DNA of 64,000 nt from Budorcas taxicolor (GCF_023091745.1 NC_068920.1:145915622-145979621); one strand, 5' to 3'. Positions 28,101-43,100 are shown, numbered from the stretch's first letter. Made by a program: numbers and translations. The notes: generated by a model not told the origin, from the letters alone.

Positions 28101-31100
28101 CTTTTTATTAAAAAATGCAAGTGTAAATTTCGCATATTTAGTTATTTAAATTAACTGTATATTATTCATAGCTCTCCTTTTAAGCTTTCATTTTTATTTT
28201 TTCTTCTTTCTGCATTCTTACTTCCTTTTATGTTGGGTGTGTAGTTCATATCACTCAGTCACACACTATGGAATCCATGTCATTCACCTACCAACGTTCC
28301 TCCACTTCTCTCAATATTGCCACTAAGCCTTCCAGTTCTCATATGCTTCTTGACTCTGATTCTGACTCAGAAGAAGAATCTGTTCCTTACTTACCTATTT
28401 CATCGGAACCTAATGGTACAGGTGACATCCTGACAATCTTTGATCTCTGGGTTTTTTTTTTCCCACTTCCCATAATTTTAGTCCTTTTGAAAATTTTTGT
28501 AATAATAACTAATATTCACTAACAAGTTGCTCCATTAACAAGTCTCAGTTAAAAAGAAACTGCTGCATGAACAAAGATTTTGTTTTTTAAGGAATTTCAC
28601 ATCGCATTGCTGATACAATTGATAGAATTTATTTTGTCAGCTTATAAGAAATGGAGTAGTGCTTTATATCATTTAAGAACATATGGTTTCACTGTCTGTT
28701 TCTTCCATTTTTAACCAAGAAGAAATTCTTTCTGAAGTTTCATATCAAGAATGATGGTACAGAAAAAGCCTGTGTAGACCGTTTTAGAGGGTATATTTAG
28801 TTTTCCCTTGAGTGCTTACTTAGTCCGCATTGTGAAAGTGATAAGTGTTAATTGCTTAGTTGTGTCAGACCCTTTTTGACCCCATGGACTGTAGCCCTCC
28901 AGGCTCGTTTCATGGGATTCCCCAGGCAAGAATACTGGAGTGAGTTTCCCTTCCCTTCTCCAGGGGATCTTCCCCACTGAGCAATCAAACCTGGATCTCC
29001 TGCATTGCAGGGAGATTCTTTACCTTCTGAGCCACCAGGAAGACCAGCCAACATTGTACTTGGCCTTAAAAAAAAGTATAAGACAATTTGACCTGATCCT
29101 TGTCCTGAAAGGAATTATAGTTTAAATCAAGAAACCTGTTGGAAAACCCCCAAAATTGTTATGTTTAATACAAAGTTAGTGTAAGTACAAAAAACTTTTA
29201 AACACCACAGGAAATTAGTGCATAAACAGTTGGATGTAAAATAAAATTTAATCTATTAGTTGAATTCAAAGTAAATTTGCTATATTTGTTTACATTGTCA
29301 TCACACTTTCCAGGTATATATCAGTATAAATCATAAGTGATTATATTGAAGTTGTTCCAGATCTTAGCAATAAAATTATTTGTCTTACCCATCTTGTTAG
29401 ATCATCTGATTAATCCCTTAAATTGGTGTAGGGCCATGTCCAGACATTCAAGTATATAGCTATTTTTAATGACATCATTTCTGTTCATGGGGTCTGGAAG
29501 GTTATTAATGTGAGAGAGAGGGGGATTGAGTATAAGCACTGGATCAGAGATGTGTCCCTGTGTGACCTTCTGTGGGATTGTTCTGAGAGTTGAAGAAAAT
29601 ATATGTAAGGTGTCTAGCACAATATAGACACAAAGTAGGTGATAGCTACTTTTATTATTAGCATAATCTCCAAAAATGCTTACTTCATGTAATTATTTCA
29701 CTAAAATAAACTGATCAGATACCATTAGAACAGATTCTAAGGATGCAGAGTTTTCTTGGCTGAACTAGAATTTTACAGATTTTAACTACTTTATAATTTA
29801 GGAATCTTTTGGCTTACTGCTACTTATTAGCCAGATTTGATTTGTAATTTATACAGTTTCACTTCATTTTATTTAAAACCATTCTAACAGTCCGTTTTCT
29901 CTGAACATTTAATTACTCACAGAAAATATTTTGTCTTCAAAGTTGTGTACTATATCTGTAGTTTGGCCTTCTTCCAAAGGAAAGATAGAGGATTCTGATA
30001 CAGGTGTACCAATGAGAATAGACAGCTGCTTTTCATTTTTGCAACTTTTCTGCGGAACTTTGCAAATGCATGAATTTAATTAATGGGGCATTTGACGTTA
30101 TAAACTACAGGATATATATTTCCAATGTGATATAACCTGGATTTCGTTTTGCGTTGTATAACTTGCTTATACTGATCCTACATTATTATTATATGTTAGA
30201 TGATGTATAAATTCTGAAGGGCATATTTGCTTGTGACTTTTATATTAAAATTTTTTAAGTTCCTCATTTGGTTAAGAGATTTGTTGTACTTACACTCATA
30301 TCTTGTGCTTATAGAATCAAGACTAGAAGGATGGCTTTCATTGCCTGTGCGAAACAACACTAAGAAATTTGGATGGGTTAAAAAGGTAATTGATACTTTT
30401 GAATCAATACTTGATTTTGAGTTAATACCTTGAATACTTTTGAATCAGTACCTTGATACATTTGAATCAAGGTCTTCTGTTTTACTTTTGGTTTAGCTAT
30501 AACCATTTCACTTTTGTCATTGTAAGATATAGATAACCAGAACTTTTAGACACATAAAACTTGTTTGTACTTTGTGATTTGAAATAGTTAATTTTATATA
30601 TCTTTGTTTAAAAAAAGAAACTTTTTATCATTAACATGTTGTTAATAATAAAACAGATTTTGGTTTTAGGAAAATAGAAGGCTGTGTTGACTTTGGTGCC
30701 TTTGCTGTTTCCAGGAAGACAACTCTAGATATGACAGAAAGTCCCAGATATTTCTTTTCCTCTGTTTCTATGATTACTGATATTTTGTTCATATTCAGTA
30801 AGTGTCTTAGCTTTAGGGCTGCTATAACAAAATACCACAGACGGAGTAGCTTATGAACAACAAAGATTTATTTCTCACGGTTTTGGAGGCTGTAAGTCCA
30901 AGATAAGGAATCAGCCAGCATGATTGGGTTCTGGTAAACATCTTTTCCCAGGTTGCAGACTTCTTGCTCTATCCTCATGGTGTAAGGGGTAGGAATTTCT
31001 CTGGAATCCCCTTTATAAGGGCACTAATCCCCTTCATGAGGTCTCTAGTGTCATGACCTAGTCACCTTCCCAAGACCCCACTTCCTAATATCATCACATT

Positions 31101-34100
31101 GGGTTATGACATAAATTCATTAACATATGACTTTGGGAGAATATAACCATTCAAACCATAGCAATAAAGTTGCTTATACTTTTGGATCTTAGAGCCAAAT
31201 CAGTCCAAAAATTAGTTGAATTTATCCCCGCCCACCCCCTGCCCCGGAATTTGGTTACTTAAAATGTATACAAACAGATCTGTTCTTATTTTAAGGAAGA
31301 CTTTTTTAAAGGATACATGAAGATAGCTTTTTAGGTATTTAACATATATTTTATATGATTTTTATTGCTAATATAGAATTTCTTTTCAAAGAAGAACAAG
31401 ATATATATTAACTTTAATCATTGTTTAATTCCTTTCCTCCTTTTTAATAGTATGTGATTGTAAGCAGTAAGAAGATCCTTTTCTATGACAGTGAACAAGA
31501 TAAAGAACAATCTAATCCTTACATGGTTTTAGATATAGAGTAAGTATTTTTATTAGAATATTTGTTATTGTTGTTCAGTCGCTAAGTCATGTCTGACTTT
31601 TTGCAACCCCCGTGGACTGCAGCACACTAAGCTTTCCTGTCCTTCACCATCTCTCGGAGTTGGCTCGCACTCATGTCTGTTGAGTCGGTGATGCCATCCA
31701 ACCATGAGAATATTTTGTAACTTTATCTTTTAAAGTTTAAGAGAGTGGTGTGACCTTTTGTCAAGTTAGTGTAATTTATTAGTCATATAGTACATGTATA
31801 TACTCATATAGTATAAGTGCTACTATACTGTTGTTAGATTTTCTTATATTTGCTTCATACAGATGAAAGTTTGGCATATAGAGTTGGCTAAAATGTCTCA
31901 AAATTTCATGAGTCTTCAATATGTTGTTTTCTGAAACTAATTAGAAAATTGCTGACTTATTGAAAATTTCTCAAAATCTCAAGGAGTGATTGAATTTATA
32001 GAGCTCTAACATTCTAATAAGAGTCAGTTGTTCAGTTGCTCAGTCATGTCCAACTCTTTGCAACCCCATGAGCTGCAGCACACCAGGCTTCCCTGTCTTC
32101 GCCATTTCCCACAGAGTAGTCAGTTTTAATTTCTGACATGAGTATAAGAAAACTGATATAATCTGATCCTTTGGTAATACTTTACTCTTTTATTAAAAAT
32201 CTTTTATAGCAAGTTATTTCATGTCCGACCAGTTACACAGACAGATGTATATAGAGCAGATGCTAAAGAAATTCCAAGGATATTCCAGGTAAATGGTTTT
32301 ATTTTGTGATTTGTTTATTCTGGTTTGTTCTTTTCACCTTTATACATTCTCAGCATGACATGACATAATGAATTTCTTTATTCTTGGGCCCTTTTCAGAT
32401 TATCTTTCTTCAGTTTTTGTCCCATTTAAAGGTGATTTGTTCATTTGTGACTTTCAAGCTTATCCTGTTGGATACATCTTAAATTCTTCTCTCCATCTTA
32501 CTAGTTAAAGTCTGTAGTCTGTAGTGTATTTATATCATGTTTCTAGCCTTTGCTCTCCTTTTGTTCAAGGTTGGTTATAACTTTATTTTAAAATTTTTAT
32601 TTTTAATTGGAGAATAATTATTTACTGTATTGTGATGATTTCTGCCATACATCAACAAGAATCAATCATAGGTATACATATGTCCCCTCCCTCTTGAATC
32701 TCACTCCCCATCCCACCCCTCTCAGTCGTCACAGAGTACCAGCTTTGGGATCCCTGTGGGTTACAACATTTTTTGAGCATGAATGTTCTGTTTTGGGTTT
32801 ATGCTCAGTGCTCTAGAAAGTTTAAAAAGTTGCTTGTGAAGTTAAATTATGCACCCAAGAACCCTTTTACTTCCAATTTAAGGTGAAGCCAAATTCTTCC
32901 TTTTTTTTCTTCCATTTTTAAATTTGTCACAGCGACCATGAATCCCTTCTGGTAAAAGCTGTAGTGCTTGGTGTACTGTAGGGAAGCTGGCAGCTTATTT
33001 TCTGGGTACTTAGCAAGTTTGTTTGAAATATCTTATACATCCTTTCCTCTTTTCCTTTTTTCCTCAATTCTCCAAATACAAATCTTTTCAATTAAAACTG
33101 TATTTGCAGTTATCACTGAGTGGCCTGTTTTTGAGAATTATAGTGCCACAGTTCATCTCTTCAGGTGATTGTTTTGAAAATTCCCTCCAAGAAAAGCTTT
33201 CTAACACTAATCAAGTGAAGATTTATCTTTGGCTAGCCTATTGTGAAAAATTTGCTGAAACATAGGAAGATAACATAGAGAAAATTAGGAGGCATCATTT
33301 GAACAGGATTGATTCTTTCGAGATGTGAACCACAGTGACTGGCTAGTGACTTTACTCATCTGAGCTCTTGATTGCGGCCTACCACCATTTGAACAACTAA
33401 TGCATTTTTGTCTCATTGAATAGTTTAGACTAATTTTATTAATACTATAAGAATTATTACTACGTTAAAATAGCTAACGTTTGAAGATACTCATTTTTCT
33501 TTATGGTGTTTGTAGATTCTGTATGCCAACGAAGGAGAAAGTAAGAAGGAACAAGAATTTCCAGTGGAGCCAGTGGGAGAAAAATCAAATTATATTTGCC
33601 ACAAGGGACATGAATTTATTCCTACTCTCTATCATTTCCCAACCAACTGTGAGGCATGTATGAAGCCATTGTGGCACATGTTTAAACCCCCTCCTGCTTT
33701 AGAGTGCCGTCGCTGTCATATTAAATGTCATAAAGACCACATGGACAAAAAGGAGGAAATTATAGCGCCTTGCAAAGGTAAATAATAAACCACTTGATCA
33801 ATTAATATTACTTATGTTCAGATCATTTGAAACATTAAATTTTCTCATATATTTCTTTTAGTGTATTATGATATTTCATCGGCAAAGAATCTATTGTTAT
33901 TAGCAAATTCTACAGAAGAGCAGCAAAAGTGGGTTAGTCGGTTAGTGAAAAAGATACCTAAAAAGCCTCCAGCTCCAGACCCTTTTGCACGGTCGTCTCC
34001 TAGAACATCAATGAAAATACAACAAAACCAGTCTATTCGACGGCCAAGTCGACAACTTGCTCCAAACAAACCAAGGTAGTAAATTAAAATGTGGCAAAAA

Positions 34101-37100
34101 TTAAAGCATTAAAAAAATATTTTACTATTTGTGCTCAAATTACAAACTTTACTAATTAGTTTTTCTTTGCTTGGTATTTTCACGATGTGTGGAATACCAA
34201 AAGTTTGAATTTCATTGCTATTCAGACTGTTTCAAAACTATTTCATTCATTGGTTCAGCTGGATGTAATAAATTTACTTACTAAATCACAAACATATATT
34301 CAACCAAAAATATATAAAAGGCTAAATTTTGTCATGTGTATAGTCATAATATTTTGATTTTATAAACACATTGACTTAATTTATTGCTTTACCAGACAGG
34401 ATGCACACCTAGACCTTTAAGTGTCATGTATTCACATTTTGTTTTTATTATTGCAAACCTCTTTAACCTCCTTTATATTAGATGACTTAGCGGGTAGGAC
34501 TGAAATCTTAACTCTTAATTCAAGCAATCAGATTTAACAAGTAATATAGATCAGCTTTTAAAATGCAAATATTAACTAATGAATATAGTGGGCATTTCTT
34601 GTAGTTGGGGTGAAGTTGGGAGTATGGAGTAAGGTTAGAGATGATTATTGCACGAAAGCATTATGATGGAGCCATTTTCATTAGCTACATTATAGTAATT
34701 TTTCACACAAAGTAATCATTTCTTGGTTACTAGCTACAGTATTTATAAATAAATACTGCTCTTCACTGAAATGAACATGATGATTTGGTTAGCTGAAGGA
34801 TAAAGTATACACTTGCATCATGTATCTGATTCCAGTTATCCTTTTAAACACAGAAACTTCTGTATTTGAATAGTGATGTGCATTGGCTCTAATATCAGAA
34901 ATATTTTCATTCTAGCCAAACATCGTATATGAAACTTTTCTTGAAGCTAATATCACAAGGAAATAATTTAGAATGGAAAAGGTAGATTGGTGTTTCATTT
35001 CAATGAAAATGTTGAATTTTTGTGTGAGGTATCAGTCAGTCAGTCCACTCAGTCGCTCAGTCATGTCCGACTCTTTGTGACCCCATGAACTGCAGCACAC
35101 CAGGCCTCCCTGTCCATCACCAACTCCCAGAGTTTACCCAAACTCATGTCCATTGAGTCGGTGATGCCATCTAACCATCTCATCCTCTGTTGTCCCCTTC
35201 TCCTCCTGCCTTCAATCTTCCCAGCATCAGGGTCTTTTCAGATGAGTCAGCTCTTCGCATCAGATGGCCAAAATATTGGAGTTTCAGCTTCAACATCAGT
35301 CCTTCCAATGAACACCCAGGACTGATTTCCTTTAGGATGGACTGGTTGGATCTCCTTGCAGTCCAAGGGACTCTCAAGAGTCTTCTCCAACACCACAGTT
35401 CAAAAGCAGCAATTCTTCAGCGCTCAGCCTTCTTCACAGCCCAACTCTCACATCCATACATGACAAGTGGAAAAACCATAGCCTTGACTAGATGGACCTT
35501 TGTTGGCAAAGTAATGTCTCAGCTTTTTAATATGCTGTCTAGGTTGGTCATAACTTTGCTTACAAGGAGTAAGTGTCTTTTAATTTCATGGCTGCAGTCA
35601 TCATCTACAGTGATTTTGGAGGTCAGAAAAGTAAAGTCAGCCACTGTTTCCACTGTTTCCCCATCTATTTGCCATGAAGTGATGGGACCAGATCCCATGA
35701 TCTTAGTTTTCTGAATGTTAAGCTTTAAGCCAACTTTTTCACTCTCCTCTTTCACTTTCATCAAGAGGCTCTTTAGTTCTTCTTCACTTTCTGGCATAAG
35801 GTGGTGTCATCTGCATATCTGAGGTTATTGATATTTCTCCCATCAGTCTTGATTCCAGCTTGTACTTCCTCCAGCCCAGCATTTCTCATGATGTACTCTG
35901 CATAGAAGTTAAATTTAAGCATGGTGACAATATACAGCCTTGACAGACTCCTTTTCCTATTTGGAACCAGTCTGTTGTTCCATGTCCATTTCTAACTGTT
36001 GCTTCCTGACCTGCATATAGGTTTCTCAAGAGGCAGGTCAGATGGTCTGGTATTCTCATCTCTTTCAGAATTTTCCACAGTTTATTGTGATCCACACAGT
36101 CAAAGGCTTTGGCATAGTCAACAAAGCAGAAATAGATGTTTTTCTGGAACTCTCTTGCTTTTTTGATGATCCAGCAGATGTTGGCAATTTGATCTCTGGT
36201 TCTGACTTTTCTAAAACCAGCTTGAACTTCTGGAAGTCACAGTTCATGTACTGTTGAAGCCTGTCTTGGAGAATTTTGAGCATTACTTTAGTAGCGTGTG
36301 AGATGAGTGCAATTGTGTGGTAGTTTGAGCATTCTTTGGCATTGCGTTTCTTTGGGATTGGAATGAAAACTGACTTTTCCAGTTGTGGCCACTGCTGAGT
36401 TTTCCAAATTTGCTGACATACTAAATGCAGCAGTTTCACAGCATCATCTTTCAGGATTTGAAATGGCTCAACTGGAATTCTGTCACCTCTACTAGCTTGT
36501 TGTTAGTAGTGATACTTCCTAAGGCCCACTTGACTTCACATTCCAGGATGTCTGGCTCTAGTTTAGTGATCACACCATCGTGATTGTCTGGGTCTTGAAG
36601 ATCTTTTTTGTATAGTTCTGAGTATTCTTGCCACCTCTTCTTAATATCTTTTTCTTCTGTTAGGTCCCTACCATTTCTGTCCTTTATTGAGCCCATCTTT
36701 GCATGAAATGTTCCCTTGGTATCTCTAATTTTCTTGAAGAGATCTCCAGTCTTTCCTATTCTGTTGTTTTCCTCTATTTCTTTGTATTGATGGCTAAGGA
36801 AGGCTTTCTTATCTCTCCTTGCTATTCTTTGGAACTCTGCATTCAAATAGGTGTATCTTTCCTTTTCTCCTTTGCTTTTCGCTTCTCTTCTTTTCACAGC
36901 TATTTTCATGTGAGAAAAGAGATATGGTATGGTAAAGCTAAATATTGTTGAATTAGTGATTATATGATAGTAATTGACCTGAATAAACTCAAAGAATTCA
37001 GAGACACTGAAGATCATTCCATGTACCTAGTGCAAAACATCTAAAAATTAAATTTCTATTATTAATATTGTAGAACCATCAATGCATAAATACCAAGCTA

Positions 37101-40100
37101 TTTTAATATTTTACAATATATAGTACTTCCAACATGCTTCTATATCCTATTCTCTTTTAACTTCCTATGTATTCTATCATTTGATCTTTAAAATACTCGT
37201 GGAGTAGAATAGGTGCTTTTTTTTTTTTCAGACTCTAGGAAGGCAGATAATTTGGTTAGATTCAGGACTATTAAGAACTCCAGTTTTTGTAGTATATTTT
37301 ATTCTTTTGTGCTATTTTACAAGTTAATGATTTCACTACATATGATAACACATAGTTTATGAAGCAGTTTTCAGATTGAGTGAGACATGTTTCAGTTACA
37401 TAAATTTTCATGTTCACCAACTGATAATTTTCTTGCCTCCCCCACTTCAGCATTACAGTTCATTTGAAAGCACATTTACTTTTAATTTTTGTTACTTTTT
37501 TTTAGTTCTGGCCCTGCCCTTCGAATCATTCTTCATTGATTTTTTAAAAATACATTTTGCATAGCAACAGTAAGTAATAGGGATTTCTTTTTTCACAACT
37601 ATGCATGTAGATAAAACTAATACCAAAAGTGACTGTAAAATATATAGGGATTTTTTTTTAGACATTTTAAAATCTAATATGCTCTTTGAAATTTTAAATG
37701 AAAAGATGGGCAAATTTATAATTTTGCATTTTATTATGCCTCTGCAACATTATTTCCATTGCTTTTAACATCTATGCCTCCATTGCTTCATTAACTCATA
37801 AAATTGTATCTGTGTCTGTCCTTATGTGAATAACCCTGCATTTTGCATTCCATTTTGGGTGTCACATTTTAGGAGTGGCATATATAAATTGGAGGGTATA
37901 CAGAAGGGAATTACTGAGGGAGTAGTGGGTCATTTTATGGTGTTACATATGTAGCAAGTGAATGAACTGTAAGTCTTCTGAGGAGGTGATCTGAAAGGAT
38001 GGGAGATCATAAATAACAGTAAGTAAAGACTTAAAGGATTTTTCCTTGAAAGAACCAAGCAGAGAGGCACATTCTAAATTAGCAGGGAAAGCCATGAAGC
38101 AATCAGATGTGCAAAACTGAAAGAATTGGCTTCCTCTAGAATGGTGAGTGCCCTGTCACCACAGGTGTGCACCCGGTTTAGCTGACCGGCTGGCAGAACT
38201 GTGAGGGAACAGTGCTCTTCCTTCTGTCCTGTGTATGCAGTGATGTCAAGTAGCATGGCTCGAGAGGGGAGTCAAGCTTTGGACCAGATGATCTTTAATA
38301 CCTGCTAATTTATAACGTATTCCTACAGACAAATAGGTAGAGCTTTAAAGCACTATCCAAGAAAATGTAGGAACAGAATATCTGGTTTGTATTAACAGTG
38401 ATTTAATATGTAGCTCTTCATTTGTGCTCATTTAATATTAGCAGTCTAGTTTCCAGTTCAGTTCAGTCGCTCAGTTGTGTCCGACTCTTTGCGACCCCAT
38501 GAACTGCAGCACGCCAGGCCTCCCTGTCCATCACCAACTCCCGGAGTCTAGCTTTAGTTGAACCAATTAATTCACATGGTATCTTTCTTAAAACAAATGT
38601 TTGGCTTCGTTAGACATCATCACATATGTACATTCCTAAACACACTAAAACATAGCACCCATAAATATTCATCTAGTCTTTTTTTTTAAGTTTACCTTTG
38701 TTAACAACTGCATCATTGCATTTTTTTCCTTTGGCTTCTGTCATGTTCTTGTTCTGAGTCTCCTTTTACATCTCTTTGCAGCGCGTCCCTTTTTCTGTAG
38801 TTCTGAAGTGCTTGAAGTAATTTGTGTTAGCTACTATTATTATATACAATAACATTTCTGAGAGCATAGTATATTATGCCAGGCTCTCTTCTGAGAACTT
38901 TAACTGTACTAACTTATTCATCTTCGTAACCACCCTGTGATTTAGCAGTTCTGTTTTACAGATGAGGAAACTAAGACACCGGAATGTTGTGTGCCCAGTG
39001 TAACACAGCTCACGAGCAGCAGGGTCACGAGTTTAGATCCAGATAAGCTAGTTCCAGATCCTGCGTGCTCGGCTATTTCACACTTCTCTGCCTCATGGTG
39101 ATTCAAGGAGACTTGAATTAATTGGCAGTTTATAAAACATAATGTATAGAATGCTATTGTAGAAGAAAGTTATTTTTCTTTAATTTGAATTAAAATACTA
39201 TGCTAGAAAAGTAAGAAATTTGTGACTAAAATGCTGACTTTTGATGAAGATAGTTTGGAGAGATCCTCATTTGTTCCAGTGCAAGACACAAAATGTTGGT
39301 CCCTGCTGAGGGCTTTTCTCTTTAATTTTCTATAAAGATTTTTTTTTTTAAGCCATGCAGAAAAATATAAAGCAGAAATGCAACAAATACTTGTTTTAAA
39401 AAATAAAGCATTACCAGTACATTTAAAACTTAAGGGTAGGGGAAGCTAGTATTTTATCATTATTTCATCTTTATTCTTTTCCAGTTTTAAATAGACTAAT
39501 TGGGAAAAGATAATAAAAGTTATATACAACTTGACATATCAAAAATAAATTCATAAATGAAGTAGAAGAAAATAGGGAATATGTATCTGATCTTGGATTA
39601 GAAAGGAACTTACTAATAAAAGCAAAGAAAGAAAGTAAAAGATTGACTAACCAAAAATTAAAGACTTGTAGATTTAAAAAATGCCACACATTTTACAACA
39701 CACATGAGAAAGATGAGTTAGTGTCTTTATGCATGGAGTTCTTAGATAAGTCCTTTAGAAAAAAGAGATTGACTTTTCCCAATATAAAAATTAGGAACAT
39801 ATAGGTATTACCATAAATATGAAAAAGTTATCAACCTGATAACTGATTATTAAGCAAAGAAATTAAAATTAAAACTATATTGTAAAACTGTTCTCACCTG
39901 CCAAAATGATGAAGATTAAGAAACTTAGTATTGGTAAGATGTAAAGAAATGGACCCAGTTCTTCTGCCAGTAGAACTCAAAACTCAGTGCACCTCCTTCT
40001 GCAGCAGTCTTTGGCAATAAGTTTCATAGCCCTGAAGTGTATAGCCATTGATCAGTTAACATGTTGTTTATTATGGAGGTATGAACAAGAGTTTTGGGAG

Positions 40101-43100
40101 AACAAAGGAAATCATGGAGAATTCTGCCATTAAACCATCAAGAAAAGTCTCAGGAAGATGGAGGATTAGTAATTTTCCAGGCAAAGAAGTAAGAGAAAAG
40201 AAAGTTTTAGGCAAAATATTACATGCAGAGGCACTGGTTGTCAGGGTTATATGTGTGTTTGCAGTGTTGTATGGGGTTATGGTCGGGAGAGGGTCAGAAT
40301 AGGAAGGGGAAGAAGGTGACACTGGAGAGAAAGCTCTGGGCCAGATTGAAAAGGACTGAGTTCATCACTATGCTAGAGGAGTCTTGATTTTGTTCTAATA
40401 GGAGGCTTTCAACAAAAGATTAGTATGTTTTGACTTAATGAGATCCTGAACTAAAATACTGACAGTAAAAATGGAGAGAAGAAATCAAGTTAAAGACAGA
40501 TTTTTTAAGTTGAAATGACAAGAATTAGATGACTGACTGGGAGCGGTTGAGGCAGAGGTTTTAAGGGAAGTCTTATCATGCATTCCCTGGGCCTCCCTGG
40601 TGGCTCAGCTGGTAAAGAATCTGTCTGCAATGCTGGAGACCTGGGTTCGATCCCTGGGTTGGGAAAATCCCCTGGAGAAGGGAAAGGCTACCCACTCTGG
40701 TACTCTGGCCTGGAGAATTCCATGGACTGACTGTGCAGTCCATGGGTCGCAAACAGTCAAACACTACTGAACGACTTTTGCTTTCACTCATCATGTGTTA
40801 CACTGATAGCCTAGTGATGAGACTTTTAAAATCTGAAGATTGTGACCTGGGCACATACTTCACACATTCTTCAGAGGTTTTGGAAGGATATGAGATGGGT
40901 ATTTTTCATAAAAGTATACTAAAACAGGGGCTTGGATACACAGGAAGAACTGATCTCAGTCTCCCAAGTAATAGAGTTGAAACCATAGCTATACATGTAA
41001 GGCTAAATAAATGAGTATATACTTGGCTGTGCTATGTTTTAAGGGAATAAATAATAAAATCTGAGTTTCTGTGCTTATATTTTGTATTTAGTGCCTATTG
41101 AAGTAGAGTAACTTGAGTTGATTTACTTTTAAATTAGGGTAATAATCATCCATCAACCTACCCTGTCAGTGATTCTCAAAGTCAACCAGCTGTATCAGAA
41201 TCCATCTCAAAATTCATCTTAAAAATGCAAATACTTCCCACCCACCTTACCCCCAATTTAATTATATCAGAATCTCTTGAGATGAAGCCTGGGAATGTGC
41301 ATTATACATAGCATTGGGTAAATCATATACACTAAAGTTTAAGAACCAATTGCATAGTAACCATAGATGAGTTTTGGGGACCAGGTGAGTTCCTTGGCAC
41401 AAATGTATTCATGGGTGTCACAGTTACAAACAATGAGAAAGTTACTTCTGTTTTTAAAAATAAAAATGATTGCAATATTAGGTGATTGCATTGAATTGGA
41501 AAGGAAAGATTGCATATACGCCTGTTCTAAGTCTTAATTTATTTGGCCAAGATAAGTTGCTAATGCTGCTTATCTACCTTTGGTTTTTCCCTTATCTGCA
41601 GTTTTATGGAAGGCTTAACCTTTGGTGACCCACTGAACAAGTAAGGTCATGCTGGAATTGAGAAAGCTACATTCTTAGAATTAATCGTCTTTCATACTAG
41701 GGTTTATGGTACAACTCTGGGAAAATGTGAGCTGACAATCTGGGCACTTCTGTGAAGGGAACACTGATGCATGTTGAGCTTTCATAATTCTTAAATGGAG
41801 CATCAGGGTGGCTACATTTTTATGTCGGCCCAGTGGAAAGAAGATTGTGTCTTACCCCTGAATATTATCTGTGTCCTCTGTTCTGTGATGGTTTGGAAGG
41901 CATACCTGGTCAACATGATTATGTGCGTTTGCATATAAAGAGAAAGACTTCTCTGAGTGCTTCCATCTCAATTTTAATCATGTTGTTATCAGTGAAGGGA
42001 AAGTTAAAATGTTTACAGCATAACATGTGATTTTTCGATCATAGGATATTAAGCTGTTGTTTTCTAAAGAGTGTTAGAGTATAAACTTGCAAACCTCCTA
42101 TTGCAGATTGCTTGATTTGGCATTTAAAGACTGGGATTGGTCATTTGATGATGTTGATGGTGGTGATGATGATGACGATGTTTTTGATTTCTGAAGAAGT
42201 TAAATGGGGTAAATCAAAAAATGAGAAATGAGTTGTTTTAGTTTTTCCAAATAGTGCATGTGGTTTGCACTTGGGTTTTCATTCTTTTTTTTACCAGTTT
42301 GAAATTTTATTGAGTTGTTTTTGATAGTATATATTTGAAAAGTAGTCTTCAGACAAGTTTCTAACTGAAATTTCCATGTTAAGTATGAAAGCAAAATGCT
42401 ATGTTCAGATTCCTTATTGGCTATATATTTTCAATACAGTTGGAATTGTAATTTTTTATCTTAGGAATGAAACATGTAGAAATAACAAATGGAACTAATT
42501 CTGATACTTTCTGTTCATTCCAAATAAGTCATATGCAGAGAAGTAAAATTTACGGTGTTTTCAAGTTCTTACAGCTGTATTAGTTTGTGAACATAGCATG
42601 GGATTCCTTCTCCCTCCATCCCTCTCTTCTTCCCCCCGCCCCTTTCCCTCTTTCTAACTTGCAAGAACTGAAACCATAAAAACTTTGATAAATGCTGTGA
42701 ACTAGCTGTTTCTGATTTTGCTTTTTTTTGTGATATGAAATGTTTACTTTTTGAAAATTTAATGTTACTTTTGCTGAAGAATGCTAATGGTATGCTGTGA
42801 AAGCTCTTATGCTTTTAGAGAATGTCATTCGGTTAATAGAGGCTAACAGAAATCTGAATGAAAACTGAACCTCATGAGTTAAACCTTTTATATGGAATGA
42901 ATATAAAAGAAATAATGTCTGTCTTAACCTAAGTAACATGTTGCAAAGTACATACTTAAATCACACATTATTTGGATCTGTTTATAACCAGGATTTACAG
43001 AGTATTTTTTACATATATTTGCTATAACAGTGTGTTTGTTCCCATTTCATAGATTTTTAAAATGTGGCTTAGGGTGAAAAAAGCCAAATAGAGCCTAGTC

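Larger units (their letters stand above)
28422..30314 (+). other. ROCK2: ROCK2 intron
   Basis: Contains a Bov-tA SINE (28830-29046) and a MIR-like trace (about 29560-29650). The rest is A+T-rich intron. Confidence 0.75.

Noticed and set aside
1136..34075. Assignment to ROCK1 instead of ROCK2
   Set aside because: The PH start (LSLPVRNNTKKFGWVKK), the C-terminus (APNKPS), the linker SDSPSC and IGLD at 1131 fit ROCK2; ROCK1 differs at all of them and ends SGKTS.
33862..34079. Exon w23 as the last coding exon, ending RQLAPNKPR-stop
   Set aside because: The last residue and stop come from intron sequence after a gtagta donor. Joining to 43463 gives the expected Ser and stop.
40588..40650. tRNA-like sequence with a B-box-like gttcgatcc
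   Set aside because: This and similar stretches (56226, 57332) are the tRNA-Glu-related heads of Bov-tA SINEs, without a complete cloverleaf.
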